Shown: positions 1-10,621 of the stretch, piece after piece
Layout of the letters: the number at the start of each line of letters is the position of its first letter
How positions within the stretch are numbered: position 1 is the stretch's first letter
Source: Hippophae tibetana
Lineage: Eukaryota > Streptophyta > Magnoliopsida > Rosales > Elaeagnaceae
DNA length: 64,000 nt
Assembly (NCBI GenBank): GCA_037013495.1
Contig: CM072810.1
Coordinates: forward strand, 27,619,843 to 27,683,842
Reading direction: 5' to 3'
The notes under the pieces: generated by a model
Seen by the model: the letters and a program-made list of their open reading frames with translations, nothing else
Database searches by the model: none
What the model was told of the DNA's origin: nothing
Made by a program: the position numbers and the translations under genes

Positions 1-590
1 TTGCATGATATAGATTTCAAAATTTCCATTCAACTATATAATTATAGATTTATTTCATCGTTGAAATGCCTATATGAGTGCTATCCAAAATGTTTCATGT
101 TCTTTTGAAGAAGTTTAATTTTAAATTCTACTTAATAATCATTTTAGAGCTCGAATTACCTTTTTTTTAATATCCCTGAAAAAGGGACTCTTCTTCCTAT
201 GAAATTTAGTAAATCTCACGGCAACTAGACCCACTTTCTCTTCACTGAGATTAGAGTCATCATTTCTAAAAATTGGGTTAAAAACATGTTCGCTCGGATC
301 ACTGTCCTTGATGTCTTAAGAGCCAAGTTCTCTCCCTTCTCGAAAGTATATTACCCTCATCTTGGACACTAGTGATGTAGTTCGAATGCCTGCCCAACAT
401 ATTCGTTTAACAGTATGTTCAATTGGCTTATACATGGACTTAAGCAAGGTAATTTGGCATGAAAATGATAAGGTAGTATTGGGATGATTTTCTCAATTTA
501 ATTTTATTTGCTAATAGGTCCACCCAAAATTTAAAAGTAGTTGATTACGTTTGAAAAATATGCAAAGACTTTGTCCAAAGTTTCATCCTC
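1..590 (-). repeat. Representative satellite monomer (type A)
   Basis: First complete unit. Landmarks by phase: TTGCATGATATAG at 1; a variable block at about 40-80 that separates types (ATTATAG or ATTCTAG, TTTCATCG or TTTTATCG, CTATCC or GGTCTCC); an AT-rich stretch at 110-140; GAGCTC at 147-152; an eight-T tract at about 161-168; CTTAAG at 316-321 and again near 430; ACTAGT near 369; TTCGAA near 381; and a diagnostic block at 430-570 that distinguishes the haplotypes called alpha, beta and gamma here. Type A is marked by ATTATAG, TTAAATTCTAC, CAACTAGACCC, CACTGAG and TTGGACAC. Type A recurs at 3541, 7672, 10622, 15931 and 18291. Confidence 0.95.
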
Positions 591-731
591 TTGCATGATA
601 TAGATTTCAAAATTTCCATTCAACTATATAATTCTAGATTTATTTTATCGTTGATATGCCTATATGAGTGGTCTCCAAAATGTTTCATGTTCTTTTGAAG
701 AAGTTTAATTTTAAATTCAAATTAATAATCA
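139..731 (-). pseudogene. Decayed copia-type gag fragment forming the satellite monomer (representative copy)
   Basis: Seen: on the minus strand one frame holds, in order, SSKE then W (W codon 675-677), KSRI (630-641), FEIY..MQEDETLDK (572-611), VFAYFSNVIN (540-569), LG (about 522-527), IEKI..LPYHFHA (456-497), NEYVGQAFELHH (372-407) and LALKTS (309-326). A one-base shift follows, then EEKV...RFTKFHRKK at 190-243 and a stop at 139-141. Known: order and spacing match the gag domain of plant Ty1/copia elements (Retrotran_gag_2/UBN2), including the E-D-E-T/RF/N/LG core, the LP motif, the ALK segment and the basic RRF.KF.RKK tail before the zinc knuckle. No CCHC knuckle, protease or later domain is present. 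Several in-frame stops (after YF, within the K-E-N segment, after ELHH) recur across the array, so it is not coding. Motifs were matched by eye without a profile search. The same relic occurs in every other monomer. Left and right limits are approximate. Confidence 0.72.
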
Positions 732-3540
732 TTTTAGAGCTCGAATTACCTTTTATTTTAATATCCCTGAAAAAGGGTCTCTTCTTCTTATGAAATTTAG
801 TAAATCTCACGGCAAGTAGAGCCACTTTCTCTTCATTGAGATAAGAGTCATCATTTCTAACAATTCTGTTAAAAACATGTTCGCTCGGACCACTATCCTT
901 GATGTCTTAAGAGCCAAGTTCTCTCCCTTCTCGAAAGTATATTACTCTCATCTTGGCCACTAGTGATGTAGTTCGAATGCCTACCCAACATATTCATTTA
1001 ACAGTAAGTTCAATTGGCTTGTACATGGACTTAAGTAAATTAATTTGGCATGAAAATGATACGGTAGAATTGGAATGATTTTCTCATTCTAATTTTCTCT
1101 ACTAATAGGTCTACCCAAGTTTTAAAAGTAGGTGATTATGTTTGAAAAATATGCAAACACTTTGTCCAAAGTTTCATCCCCTTGCATGATATAGATTTCA
1201 AAATTTCCATTCAACTATATAATTCTAGATTTATTTCATCGTTGAAATCCCTATATGAGTGCTATCCAAAATGTTTCATGTTCTTTTTAAGAAGTTTAAT
1301 TTTAAATTCAACTTAATAATCATTTTAGAGCTCGAATTACCTTTTTTTTAATATCCCTGAAAAAGGAACTCTTCTTCCTATGAAATTTAGTAAATCTCAC
1401 GGCAAGTAGAGCCACTTTCTCTTCATTGAGATTAGAGTAATCATTTCTAACAATTGGGTTAAAAACATGTTCGCTCGGATCACTGTCCTTGATGTCTTAA
1501 GAGCCAAATCCTCTCCCTTCTCGAAAGTATATTACCCTCATCTTGGCCACTAGTGATGTAGTTCGAATGCCTACCCAACATATTCGTTTAACACTATGTT
1601 CAATTGGCTTATACATGGACTTAAGCAAGGTAATTTGGCATGAAAATGATAAGGTAGTATTGGAATGATATTCTCAATCTAATTTTCTTTGCTAATAGGT
1701 CTACCCAAGTTTTAAAAGTAGTTGATTACGTTTGAAAAATATGCAAAGACTTTGTCTAAAGTTTCATCCTCTTGCATGATATAGATTTCAAAATTTCCAT
1801 TCAATTATATAATTCTAGATTTATTTTATCGTTGATATGCCTATATGAGTGGTCTCCAAAATGTTTCATTTTCTTTTAAAGAAGTTTAATTTTAAATTCA
1901 ACTTAATAATCATTTTAGAGCTCGTATTACCTTTTTTTTAATATCCCTGAAAAAGGGTCTCTTCTTCCTATTAAATTTAGTAAATCTTACGGCAAGTAGA
2001 GCCACTTTCTCTTCATTGAGATAAGAGTCATCATTTCTAACAATTGGGTTAAAAACATGTTCGCTCGGACCACTATCCTTGATGTCTTAAGAGCCAAGTT
2101 CTCTCCCTTCTAAAAAGTATATTACTCTCATCTTGGCCACTAGTGATGTAGTTCGAATGCCTGCCCAACATATTCATTTAACAGTAAGTTCAATTGGCTT
2201 GTACATGGACTTAAGTAAATTAATTTGCCATGAAATGATACGGTAGTATTGGAATGATTTTCTCATTCTAATTTTCTCTACTAATAGGTCCACCCAAGTT
2301 TTAAAAGTAGTTGATTACGTTTGAAAAATATGCAAAGACTTTGTCCAAAGTTTCATCCTCTTGCATGATATAGATTTCAAAATTTCCATTCAACTATATA
2401 ATTCTAGATTTATTTCATTGTTGAAATGCCTATATGAGTGGTCTCAAAAATGTTTCATGTTCTTTTGAAGAAGTTTAATTTTAAATTCAACTTAATAATC
2501 ATTTTAGAGCTCGAATTACCTTTTTTTTAATATCCCTGAAAAAGGGTCTCTTATTCCTATGAAATTTAGTAAATCTCCCGGCAAGTAGAGCCACTTTCTC
2601 TTCATTGAGATTAGAGTCATCATTTCTAAAAATTGGGTTAAAAACATGTTTGCTCGGACCACTATACTTGATGTCTTAAGAGCCAAGTTCTCTCCCTTCT
2701 CCAAAGTATATTACCTTCATCTTGGCCACTAGTGATGTAGTTCAAATGCCTGCCCAACATATTCCTTTAAGAGTATGTTCAATTGGCTTATACATGGACT
2801 TAAGCAAGGTAATTTGGCATGAAAATGATAAGGTAGTATTGGAATGATTTTCTCAATCTAATTTTCTTTGCTAATAGTTCCACCCAAGTTTTAAAAGTAG
2901 GTGATTATGTTTGAAAAATATGCAAACACTTTGTCCAAAGTTTCATCCTCTTGCATGATATAGATTTCAAAATTTCCATTCAACTATATAATTCTTGATT
3001 TATTTTATCGTTGATAAGCCTATATGAGTGGTCTCCAAAATGTTTCATGTTCTTTTGAAGAAGTTTAATTTTAAATTCAACTTAATAATCATTTTAGAGC
3101 TCGAATTACCTTTTTTTTAATATCCCTGAAAAAGGGTCTCTTTTTCCTATTAAATTTAGTAAATCTCACGGCAAGTAGAGCCACTTTCTCTTCATTGAGA
3201 TTAGAGTCATCATTTCTAACAATTGGGTTAAAAACATGTTCGCTCGGACCACTCTCCTTGATGTCTTAATAGCCACGTTCTCTCCCTTCTCGAAAGTATA
3301 TTACTCTCATCTTGGCCACTAGTGATGTAGTTCGAATGCCTACCCAACATATTCATTTAACAGTAAGTTCAATTGGCTTGTACATGGACTTAAGTAAATT
3401 AATTTGGCATGAAAATGATACGGTAGAATTGGAATGATTTTCTCATTCTAATTTTCTCTACTAATAGGTCTACCCAAGTTTTAAAAGTAGGTGATTATGT
3501 TTCAAAAATATGGAAACACTTTGTCCAAAGTTTCATCCCC

Positions 3541-6500
3541 TTGCATGATATAGATTTCAAAATTTCCATTCAACTATATAATTATAGATTTATTTCATCG
3601 TTGAAATGCCTATATGAGTGCTATCCAAAATGTTTCATGTTCTTTTGAAGAAGTTTAATTTGAAATTCTACTTAATAATCATTTTAGAGCTCGAATTACC
3701 TTTTTTTTAATATCCCTGAAAAAGGGACTCTTCTTCCTATGAAATTTAGTAAATCTCAAGGCAACTAGACCCACTTTCTCTTCATTGAGAGTAGAGTCAT
3801 CATTTCTAACCATTGGGTTAAAAACATGTTCGCTCGGGTCACTGTCCTTGATGTCTTAAGAGCCAACTTCTCTCCCTTCTCGAAAGTATATTACTCTCAT
3901 CTTGGCCACTAGTGATGTAGATCGAATGCCTGCCCAACATATTCGTTTAACAGTAAGTTCAATTGGCTTATACATGGACTTAAGCAAGGTAATTTGGCAT
4001 GAAAATGATAAGGTAGTATTGGGATGATTTTCTCAATTTAATTTTATTTGCTAATAGGTCCACCCAAAATTTAAAAGTAGTTGATTACGTTTGAAAAATA
4101 TGCAAAGACTTTGTCCAAAGTTTCATCCTCTTGCATGATATAGATTTCAAAATTTCCATTCAACTATATAATTCTAGATTTATTTTATCGTTGATATGCC
4201 TATATGAGTGGTCTCCAAAATGTATCATGTTATTTTGAAGAAGTTTAATTTTAAATTCAACTTAATAATCATTTTAGAGCTCGAATTACCTTTTATTTTA
4301 ATATACCTAAAAAAGGGTCAATTCTTCTTATGAAATTTAGTAAATCTCACGGCAAGTAGAGCCAATTTCTCTTCATTGAGATAAGAGTCATCATTTCTAA
4401 CAATTCTGTTAAAAACATGTTCGCTCGGACCACTATCCTTGATGTCTTAAGAGCCAAGTTCTCTCCCTTCTCGAAAGTATATTACTCTCATCTTGGCCAC
4501 TAGTGATGTAGTTCGAATGCCTACCCAACATATTCATTTAACAGTAAGTTCAATTGGCTTGTACATGGACTTAAGTAAATTAATTTGGCATGAAAATGAT
4601 ACGGTAGAATTGGAATGATTTTCTCATTCTAATTTTCTCTACTAATAGGTCTACCCAAGTTTTAAAAGTAGGTGATTATGTTTGAAAAATATGCAAACAC
4701 TTTGTCCAAAGTTTCATCCCCTTGCATGATATAGATTTCAAAATTTCCATTCAACTATATAATTCTAGATTTATTTCATCGTTGAAATCCCTATATGAGT
4801 GCTATCCAAAATGTTTCATGTTCTTTTTAAGAAGTTTAATTTTAAATTCAACTTAATAATCATTTTAGAGCTCGAATTACCTTTTTTTTAATATCCCTGA
4901 AAAAGGAACTCTTCTTCCTATGAAATTTAGTAAATCTCACGGCAAGTAGAGCCACTTTCTCTTCCTTGAGATTAGAGTAATCATTTCTAACAATTGGGTT
5001 AAAAACATGTTCGCTCGGATCACTGTCCTTGATGTCTTAAGAGCCAAGTTCTCTCCCTTCTCGAAAGTATATTACCCTCATCTTGGCCACTAGTGATGTA
5101 GTTCAAATGCCTGCCCAACATATTCGTTTAACAGTATGTTCAATTGGCTTATACATGGACTTAAGCAAGGTAATTTGGCATGAAAATGATAAGGTAGTAT
5201 TGGAATGATATTCTCAATCTAATTTTCTTTGCTAATAGGTCTACCCAAGTTTTAAAAGTAGTTGATTACGTTTGAAAAATATGCAAAGACTTTGTCTAAA
5301 GTTTCATCCTCTTGCATGATATAGATTTCAAAATTTCCATTCAATTATATAATTCTAGATTTATTTTATCGTTGATATGCCTATATGAGTGGTCTCCAAA
5401 ATGTTTCATGTTCTTTTAAAGAAGTTTAATTTTAAATTCAACTTAATAATCATTTTAGAGCTCGAATTACCTTTTTTTTAATATCCCTGAAAAAGGGTCT
5501 CTTCTTCCTATTAAATTTAGTAAATCTCACGGCAAGTAGAGCCACTTTCTATTCATTGAGATAAGAGTCATCATTTCTAACAATTGGGTTAAAAACATGT
5601 TCGCTCAGACCACTATCCTTGATGTCTTAAGAGCCAAGTTCTCTCCCTTCTCAAAAGTATATTACTCTCATCTTGGCCACTAGTGATGTAGTTCGAATGC
5701 CTGCCCAACATATTCGTTTAACAGTAAGTTCAATTGGCTTATACATGGACTTAAGCAAGGTAATCTGGCATGAAAATGATAAGGTAGTATTGGAATGATT
5801 TTCTCAATCAAATTTTCTTTGCTAATAGGTCCACCCAAGTTTTAAAAGTAGTTGATTACGTTTGAAAAATATGCAAAGACTTTGTCCAAAGTTTCATCCT
5901 CTTGCATGATATAGATTTCAAAATTTCCATTCAACTATATAATTCTAGATTTATTTCATTGTTGAAATGCCTATATGAGTGGTCTCAAAAATGTTTCATG
6001 TTCTTTTGAAGAAGTTTAATTTTAAATTCAACTTAATAATCATTTTAGAGCTCGAATTACCTTTTTTTTAATATCCCTGAAAAAGGGTCTCTTATTCCTA
6101 TGAAATTTAGTAAATCTCACGGCAAGTAGAGCCACTTTCTCTTCATTGAGATTAGAGTCATCATTTCTAACAATTGGGTTAAAAACATGTTCGCTCGGAC
6201 CACTATCCTTGATGTCTTAAGAGCCAAGTTCTCTCCCTTCTCGAAAGTATATTACTCTCATCTTGGCCACTAGTGATGTAGTTCGAATGCCTGCCCAACA
6301 TATTCATTTAACAGTAAGTTCAATTGGCTTGTACATGGACTTAAGTAAATTAATTTGGCATGAAAATGATACGGTAGAATTGGAATGATTTTCTCATTCT
6401 AATTTTCACTACTAATAGGTCTACCCAAGTTTTAAAAGTTGGTGATTATGTTTGAAAAATATGCAAACACTTTGTCCAAAGTTTCATCCTCTTGCATGAT

Positions 6501-7671
6501 ATAGATTTCAAAATTTCCATTCAACTATATAATTATAGATTTATTTCATTGTTGAAATGCCTATATGAGTGGTCTCAAATATGTTTCATGTTCTTTTGAA
6601 GAAGTTTAATTTTAAATTCAACTTAATAATCATTTTAGAGCTCGAATTAACTTTTTTTTAATATCCCTGAAAAAGGGTCTCTTATTCCTATGAAATTTAG
6701 TAAATCTCCCGGCAAGTAGAGCCACTTTCTCTTCATTGAGATTAGAGTCATCATTTCTAACAATTGGGTTAAAAACATGTTTGCTCGGACCACTATACTT
6801 GATGTCTTAAGAGCCAAGCTCTCTCCCTTCTCCAAAGTATATTACCTTCAACTTGGCCACTAGTGATGTAGTTCAAATGCCTGCCCAACATATTCCTTTA
6901 AGAGTTTGTTCAATTGGCTTATACATGGACTTAAGCAAGGTAATTTGGCATGAAAATGATAAGGTAGTATTGGAATGATTTTCTCAATCTAATTTTCTTT
7001 GCTAATAGTTCCACCCAAGTTTTAAAAGTAGGTGATTATGTTTGAAAAATATGCAAACACTTTGTCCAAAGTTTCATCCTCTTGCATGATATAGATTTCA
7101 AAATTTCCATTCAACTATATAATTCTTGATTTATTTTATCGTTGATATGCCTATATCAGTGGTCTCCAAAATGTTTCATGTTCTTTTGAAGAAGTTTAAT
7201 TTTAAATTCAACTTAATAATCATTTTAGAGCTCGAATTACCTTTTTTTTAATATCCCTGAAAAAGGGTCTCTTCTTCCTATTAAATTTAGTAAATCTCAC
7301 GGCAAGTAGAGCCACTTTCTCTTCACTGAGATTAGAGTCATCATTTCTAAAAATTGGGTTAAAAACATGTTCGCTCGGATCACTGTCCTTGATGTCTTAA
7401 GAGCCAAGTTCTCTCCCTTCTCGAAAGTATATTACCCTCATCTTGGACACTAGTGATGTAGTTCGAATGCCTGCCCAACATATTCGTTTAACAGTATGTT
7501 CAATTGGCTTATACATGGACTTAAGCAAGGTAATTTGGCATGAAAATGATAAGGTAGTATTGGGATGATTTTCTCAATTTAATTTTATTTGCTAATAGGT
7601 CCACCCAAAATTTAAAAGTAGTTGATTACGTTTGAAAAATATGCAAAGACTTTGTCCAAAGTTTCATCCCC
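3541..7671 (-). repeat. Higher-order repeat block 2: seven monomers A-B-C-D-E-E'-F/A
   Basis: Starts at 3541, 4131, 4722, 5312, 5902, 6492 and 7082. The first five repeat the A-E order of block 1 with scattered substitutions. An extra E-like monomer at 6492 precedes the F position, making seven units. Both 2361 and 6492 carry CTCCCGGC, TTTGCTCGG and CTCCAAAG, so they are closest relatives 4,131 bp apart. The last monomer (7082) begins as F (ATTCTTGATT) but from about 7324 to about 7640 carries type A variants (CACTGAG, AAAATTGGG, GATCACTGTCC, TTGGACAC), so it is a mosaic. Confidence 0.85.
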
Positions 7672-10621
7672 TTGCATGATATAGATTTCAAAATTTCCAT
7701 TCAACTATATAATTATAGATTTATTTCATCGTTGAAATGCCTATATGAGTGCTATCCAAAATGTTTCATGTTCTTTTGAAGAAGTTTAATTTTAAATTCT
7801 ACTTAATAATCATTTTAGAGCTCGAATTACCTTTTTTTTAATATCCCTGAAAAAGGGACTCTTCTTCCTATGAAATTTAGTAAATCTCACGGCAACTAGA
7901 CCCACTTTCTCTTCACTGAGATTAGAGTCATCATTTCTAAAAATTGGGTTAAAAACATGTTCGCTCGGATCACTGTCCTTGATGTCTTAAGAGCTAAGTT
8001 CTCTCCCTTCTCGAAAGTATATTACCCTCATCTTGGACACTAGTGATGTAGTTCGAATGCCTGCCCAACATATTCGTTTAACAGTATGTTCAATTGGCTT
8101 ATACATGGACTTAAGCAAGGTAATTTGGCATGAAAATGATAAGGTAGTATTGGGATGATTTTCTCAATTTAATTTTATTTGCTAATAGGTCCACCCAAAA
8201 TTTAAAAGTAGTTGATTACGTTTGAAAAATATGCAAAGACTTTGTCCAAAGTTTCATCCTCTTGCATGATATAGATTTCAAAATTTCCATTCAACTATAT
8301 AATTCTAGATTTATTTTATCGTTGATATGCCTATATGAGTGGTCTCCAAAATGTTTCATGTTCTTTTGAAGAAGTTTAATTTTAAATTCAACTTAATAAT
8401 CATTTTAGAGCTCGAATTACCTTTTATTTTAATATACCTAAAAAAGGGTCTCTTCTTCTTATGAAATTTAGTAAATCTCACGGCAAGTAGAGCCACTTTC
8501 TCTTCATTGAGATAAGAGTCATCATTTCTAACAATTCTGTTAAAAACATGTTCGCTCGGACCACTATCCTTGATGTCTTAAGAGCCAAGTTCTCTCCCTT
8601 CTCGAAAGTATATTACTCTCATCTTGGCCACTAGTGTTGTAGTTCGAATGCCTACCCAACATATTCATTTAACAGTAAGTTCAATTGGCTTGTACATGGA
8701 CTTAAGTAAATTAATTTGGCATGAAAATGATACGGTAGAATTGGAATGATTTTCTCATTCTAATTTTCTCTACTAATAGGTCTACCCAAGTTTTAAAAGT
8801 AGGTGATTATGTTTGAAAAATATGCAAACACTTTGTCCAAAGTTTCATCCCTTTGCATGATATAGATTTCAAAATTTCCATTCAACTATATAATTCTAGA
8901 TTTATTTCATCGTTGAAATCCCTATATGAGTGCTATCCAAAATGTTTCATGTTCTTTTTAAGAAGTTTAATTTTAAATTCAACTTAATAATCATTTTAGA
9001 GCTCGAATTACCTTTTTTTTAATATCCCTGAAAAAGGAACTCTTCTTCCTATGAAATTTAGTAAATCTCACGGCAAGTAGAGCCACTTTCTCTTCATTGA
9101 GATTAGAGTAATCATTTCTAACAATTGGGTTAAAAACATGTTCGCTCGGATCACTGTCCTTGATGTCTTAAGAGCCAAGTTCTCTCCCTTCTCGAAAGTA
9201 TATTACCCTCATCTTGGCCACTAGTGATGTAGTTCGAATGCCTGCCCAACATATTCGTTTAACAGTATGTTCAATTGGCTTATACATGGACTTAAGCAAG
9301 GTAATTTGGCATGAAAATGATAAGGTAGTATTGGAATGATATTCTCAATCTAATTTTCTTTGCTAATAGGTCTACCCAAGTTTTAAAAGTAGTTGATTAC
9401 GTTTGAAAAATATGCAAAGACTTTGTCTAAAGTTTCATCCTCTTGCATGATATAGATTTCAAAATTTCCATTCAATTATATAATTCTAGATTTATTTTAT
9501 CGTTGATATGCCTATATGAGTGGTCTCCAAAATGTTTCATTTTCTTTTAAAGAAGTTTAATTTTAAATTCAACTTAATAATCATTTTAGAGCTCGTATTA
9601 CCTTTTTTTTAATATCCCTGAAAAAGGGTCTCTTCTTCCTATTAAATTTAGTAAATCTCACGGCAAGTAGAGCCACTTTCTCTTCATTGAGATAAGAGTC
9701 ATCATTTCTAACAATTGGGTTAAAAACATGTTCGCTCGGACCACTATCCTTGATGTCTTAAGAGCCAAGTTCTCTCCCTTCTCAAAAGTATATTACTCTC
9801 ATCTTGGCCACTAGTGATGTAGTTCGAATGCCTGCCCAACATATTCATTTAACAGTAAGTTCAATTGGCTTGTACATGGACTTAAGTAAATTAATTTGCC
9901 ATGAAATGATACGGTAGTATTGGAATGATTTTCTCATTCTAATTTTCTCTACTAATAGGTCCACCCAAGTTTTAAAAGTAGTTGATTACGTTTGAAAAAT
10001 ATGCAAAGACTTTGTCCAAAGTTTCATCCTCTTGCATGATATAGATTTCAAAATTTCCATTCAACTATATAATTCTAGATTTATTTCATTGTTGAAATGC
10101 CTATATGAGTGGTCTCAAAAATGTTTCATGTTCTTTTGAAGAAGTTTAATTTTAAATTCAACTTAATAATCATTTTAGAGCTCGAATTACCTTTTTTTTA
10201 ATATCCCTGAAAAAGGGTCTCTTATTCCTATGAAATTTAGTAAATCTCACGGCAAGTAGAGCCACTTTCTCTTCATTGAGATTAGAGTCATCATTTCTAA
10301 CAATTGGGTTAAAAACATGTTCGCTCGGACCACTATCCTTGATGTCTTAATAGCCACGTTCTCTCCCTTCTCGAAAGTATATTACTCTCATCTTGGCCAC
10401 TAGTGATGTAGTTCGAATGCCTACCCAACATATTCATTTAACAGTAAGTTCAATTGGCTTGTACATGGACTTAAGTAAATTAATTTGGCATGAAAATGAT
10501 ACGGTAGAATTGGAATGATTTTCTCATTCTAATTTTCTCTACTAATAGGTCTACCCAAGTTTTAAAAGTAGGTGATTATGTTTCAAAAATATGCAAACAC
10601 TTTGTCCAAAGTTTCATCCCC
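7672..10621 (-). repeat. Higher-order repeat block 3: five monomers A-B-C-D-E
   Basis: Starts at 7672, 8262, 8853, 9443 and 10032. The order is as in block 1 but without F: the E monomer is followed directly by the next A at 10622. Its A copy carries the private variant GAGCTAAG near 7992, which reappears only in the hybrid monomer at 12981. The B copy carries AATATACCTAAAAAAGGG and TAGTGTTG, shared with later B copies (11211, 13571, 16521, 18881). The E copy has the TTAATAGCCACG ending previously seen in F, so this E appears to be an E/F fusion that removed one unit. Confidence 0.85.

Larger units (their letters stand above)
1..3540 (-). repeat. Higher-order repeat block 1: six monomers A-B-C-D-E-F
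   Basis: Monomers start at 1, 591, 1182, 1772, 2361 and 2951. A has ATTATAG and CAACTAGACCC. B has TTTTATCGTTGATATGCC plus CCTTTTATTTTAAT. C has GAAATCCC, TTCTTTTTAAG, AAGGAACTC and GAGTAATC. D has CAATTATATAATTC, TTCATTTTC and CTCGTATTAC. E has TTTCATTG, GTCTCAAAAATG and TTATTCC. F has ATTCTTGATT. The same A-B-C-D-E order restarts at 3541, which defines the higher-order repeat. The second-half haplotypes roughly alternate (alpha in A and C, beta in B and F), suggesting an older dimer beneath the hexamer. The window begins at a monomer boundary, so the true left edge is unknown. Confidence 0.88.

Noticed and set aside
40..70. CENP-B box-like motif in TTTCATCGTTGAAATGCC
   Set aside because: TCGTTG resembles part of the box, but the essential TTCG and CGGG core positions are not both present, and the motif varies freely between monomers.
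2516..2704. 62-codon minus-strand open frame, also at 6647-6835
   Set aside because: It begins in the gag-like LALKTS frame but continues past the point where the ancestral reading shifts by one base, so most of it is out of frame. It exists only in two sister monomers that share the same variants and has no independent sign of coding.
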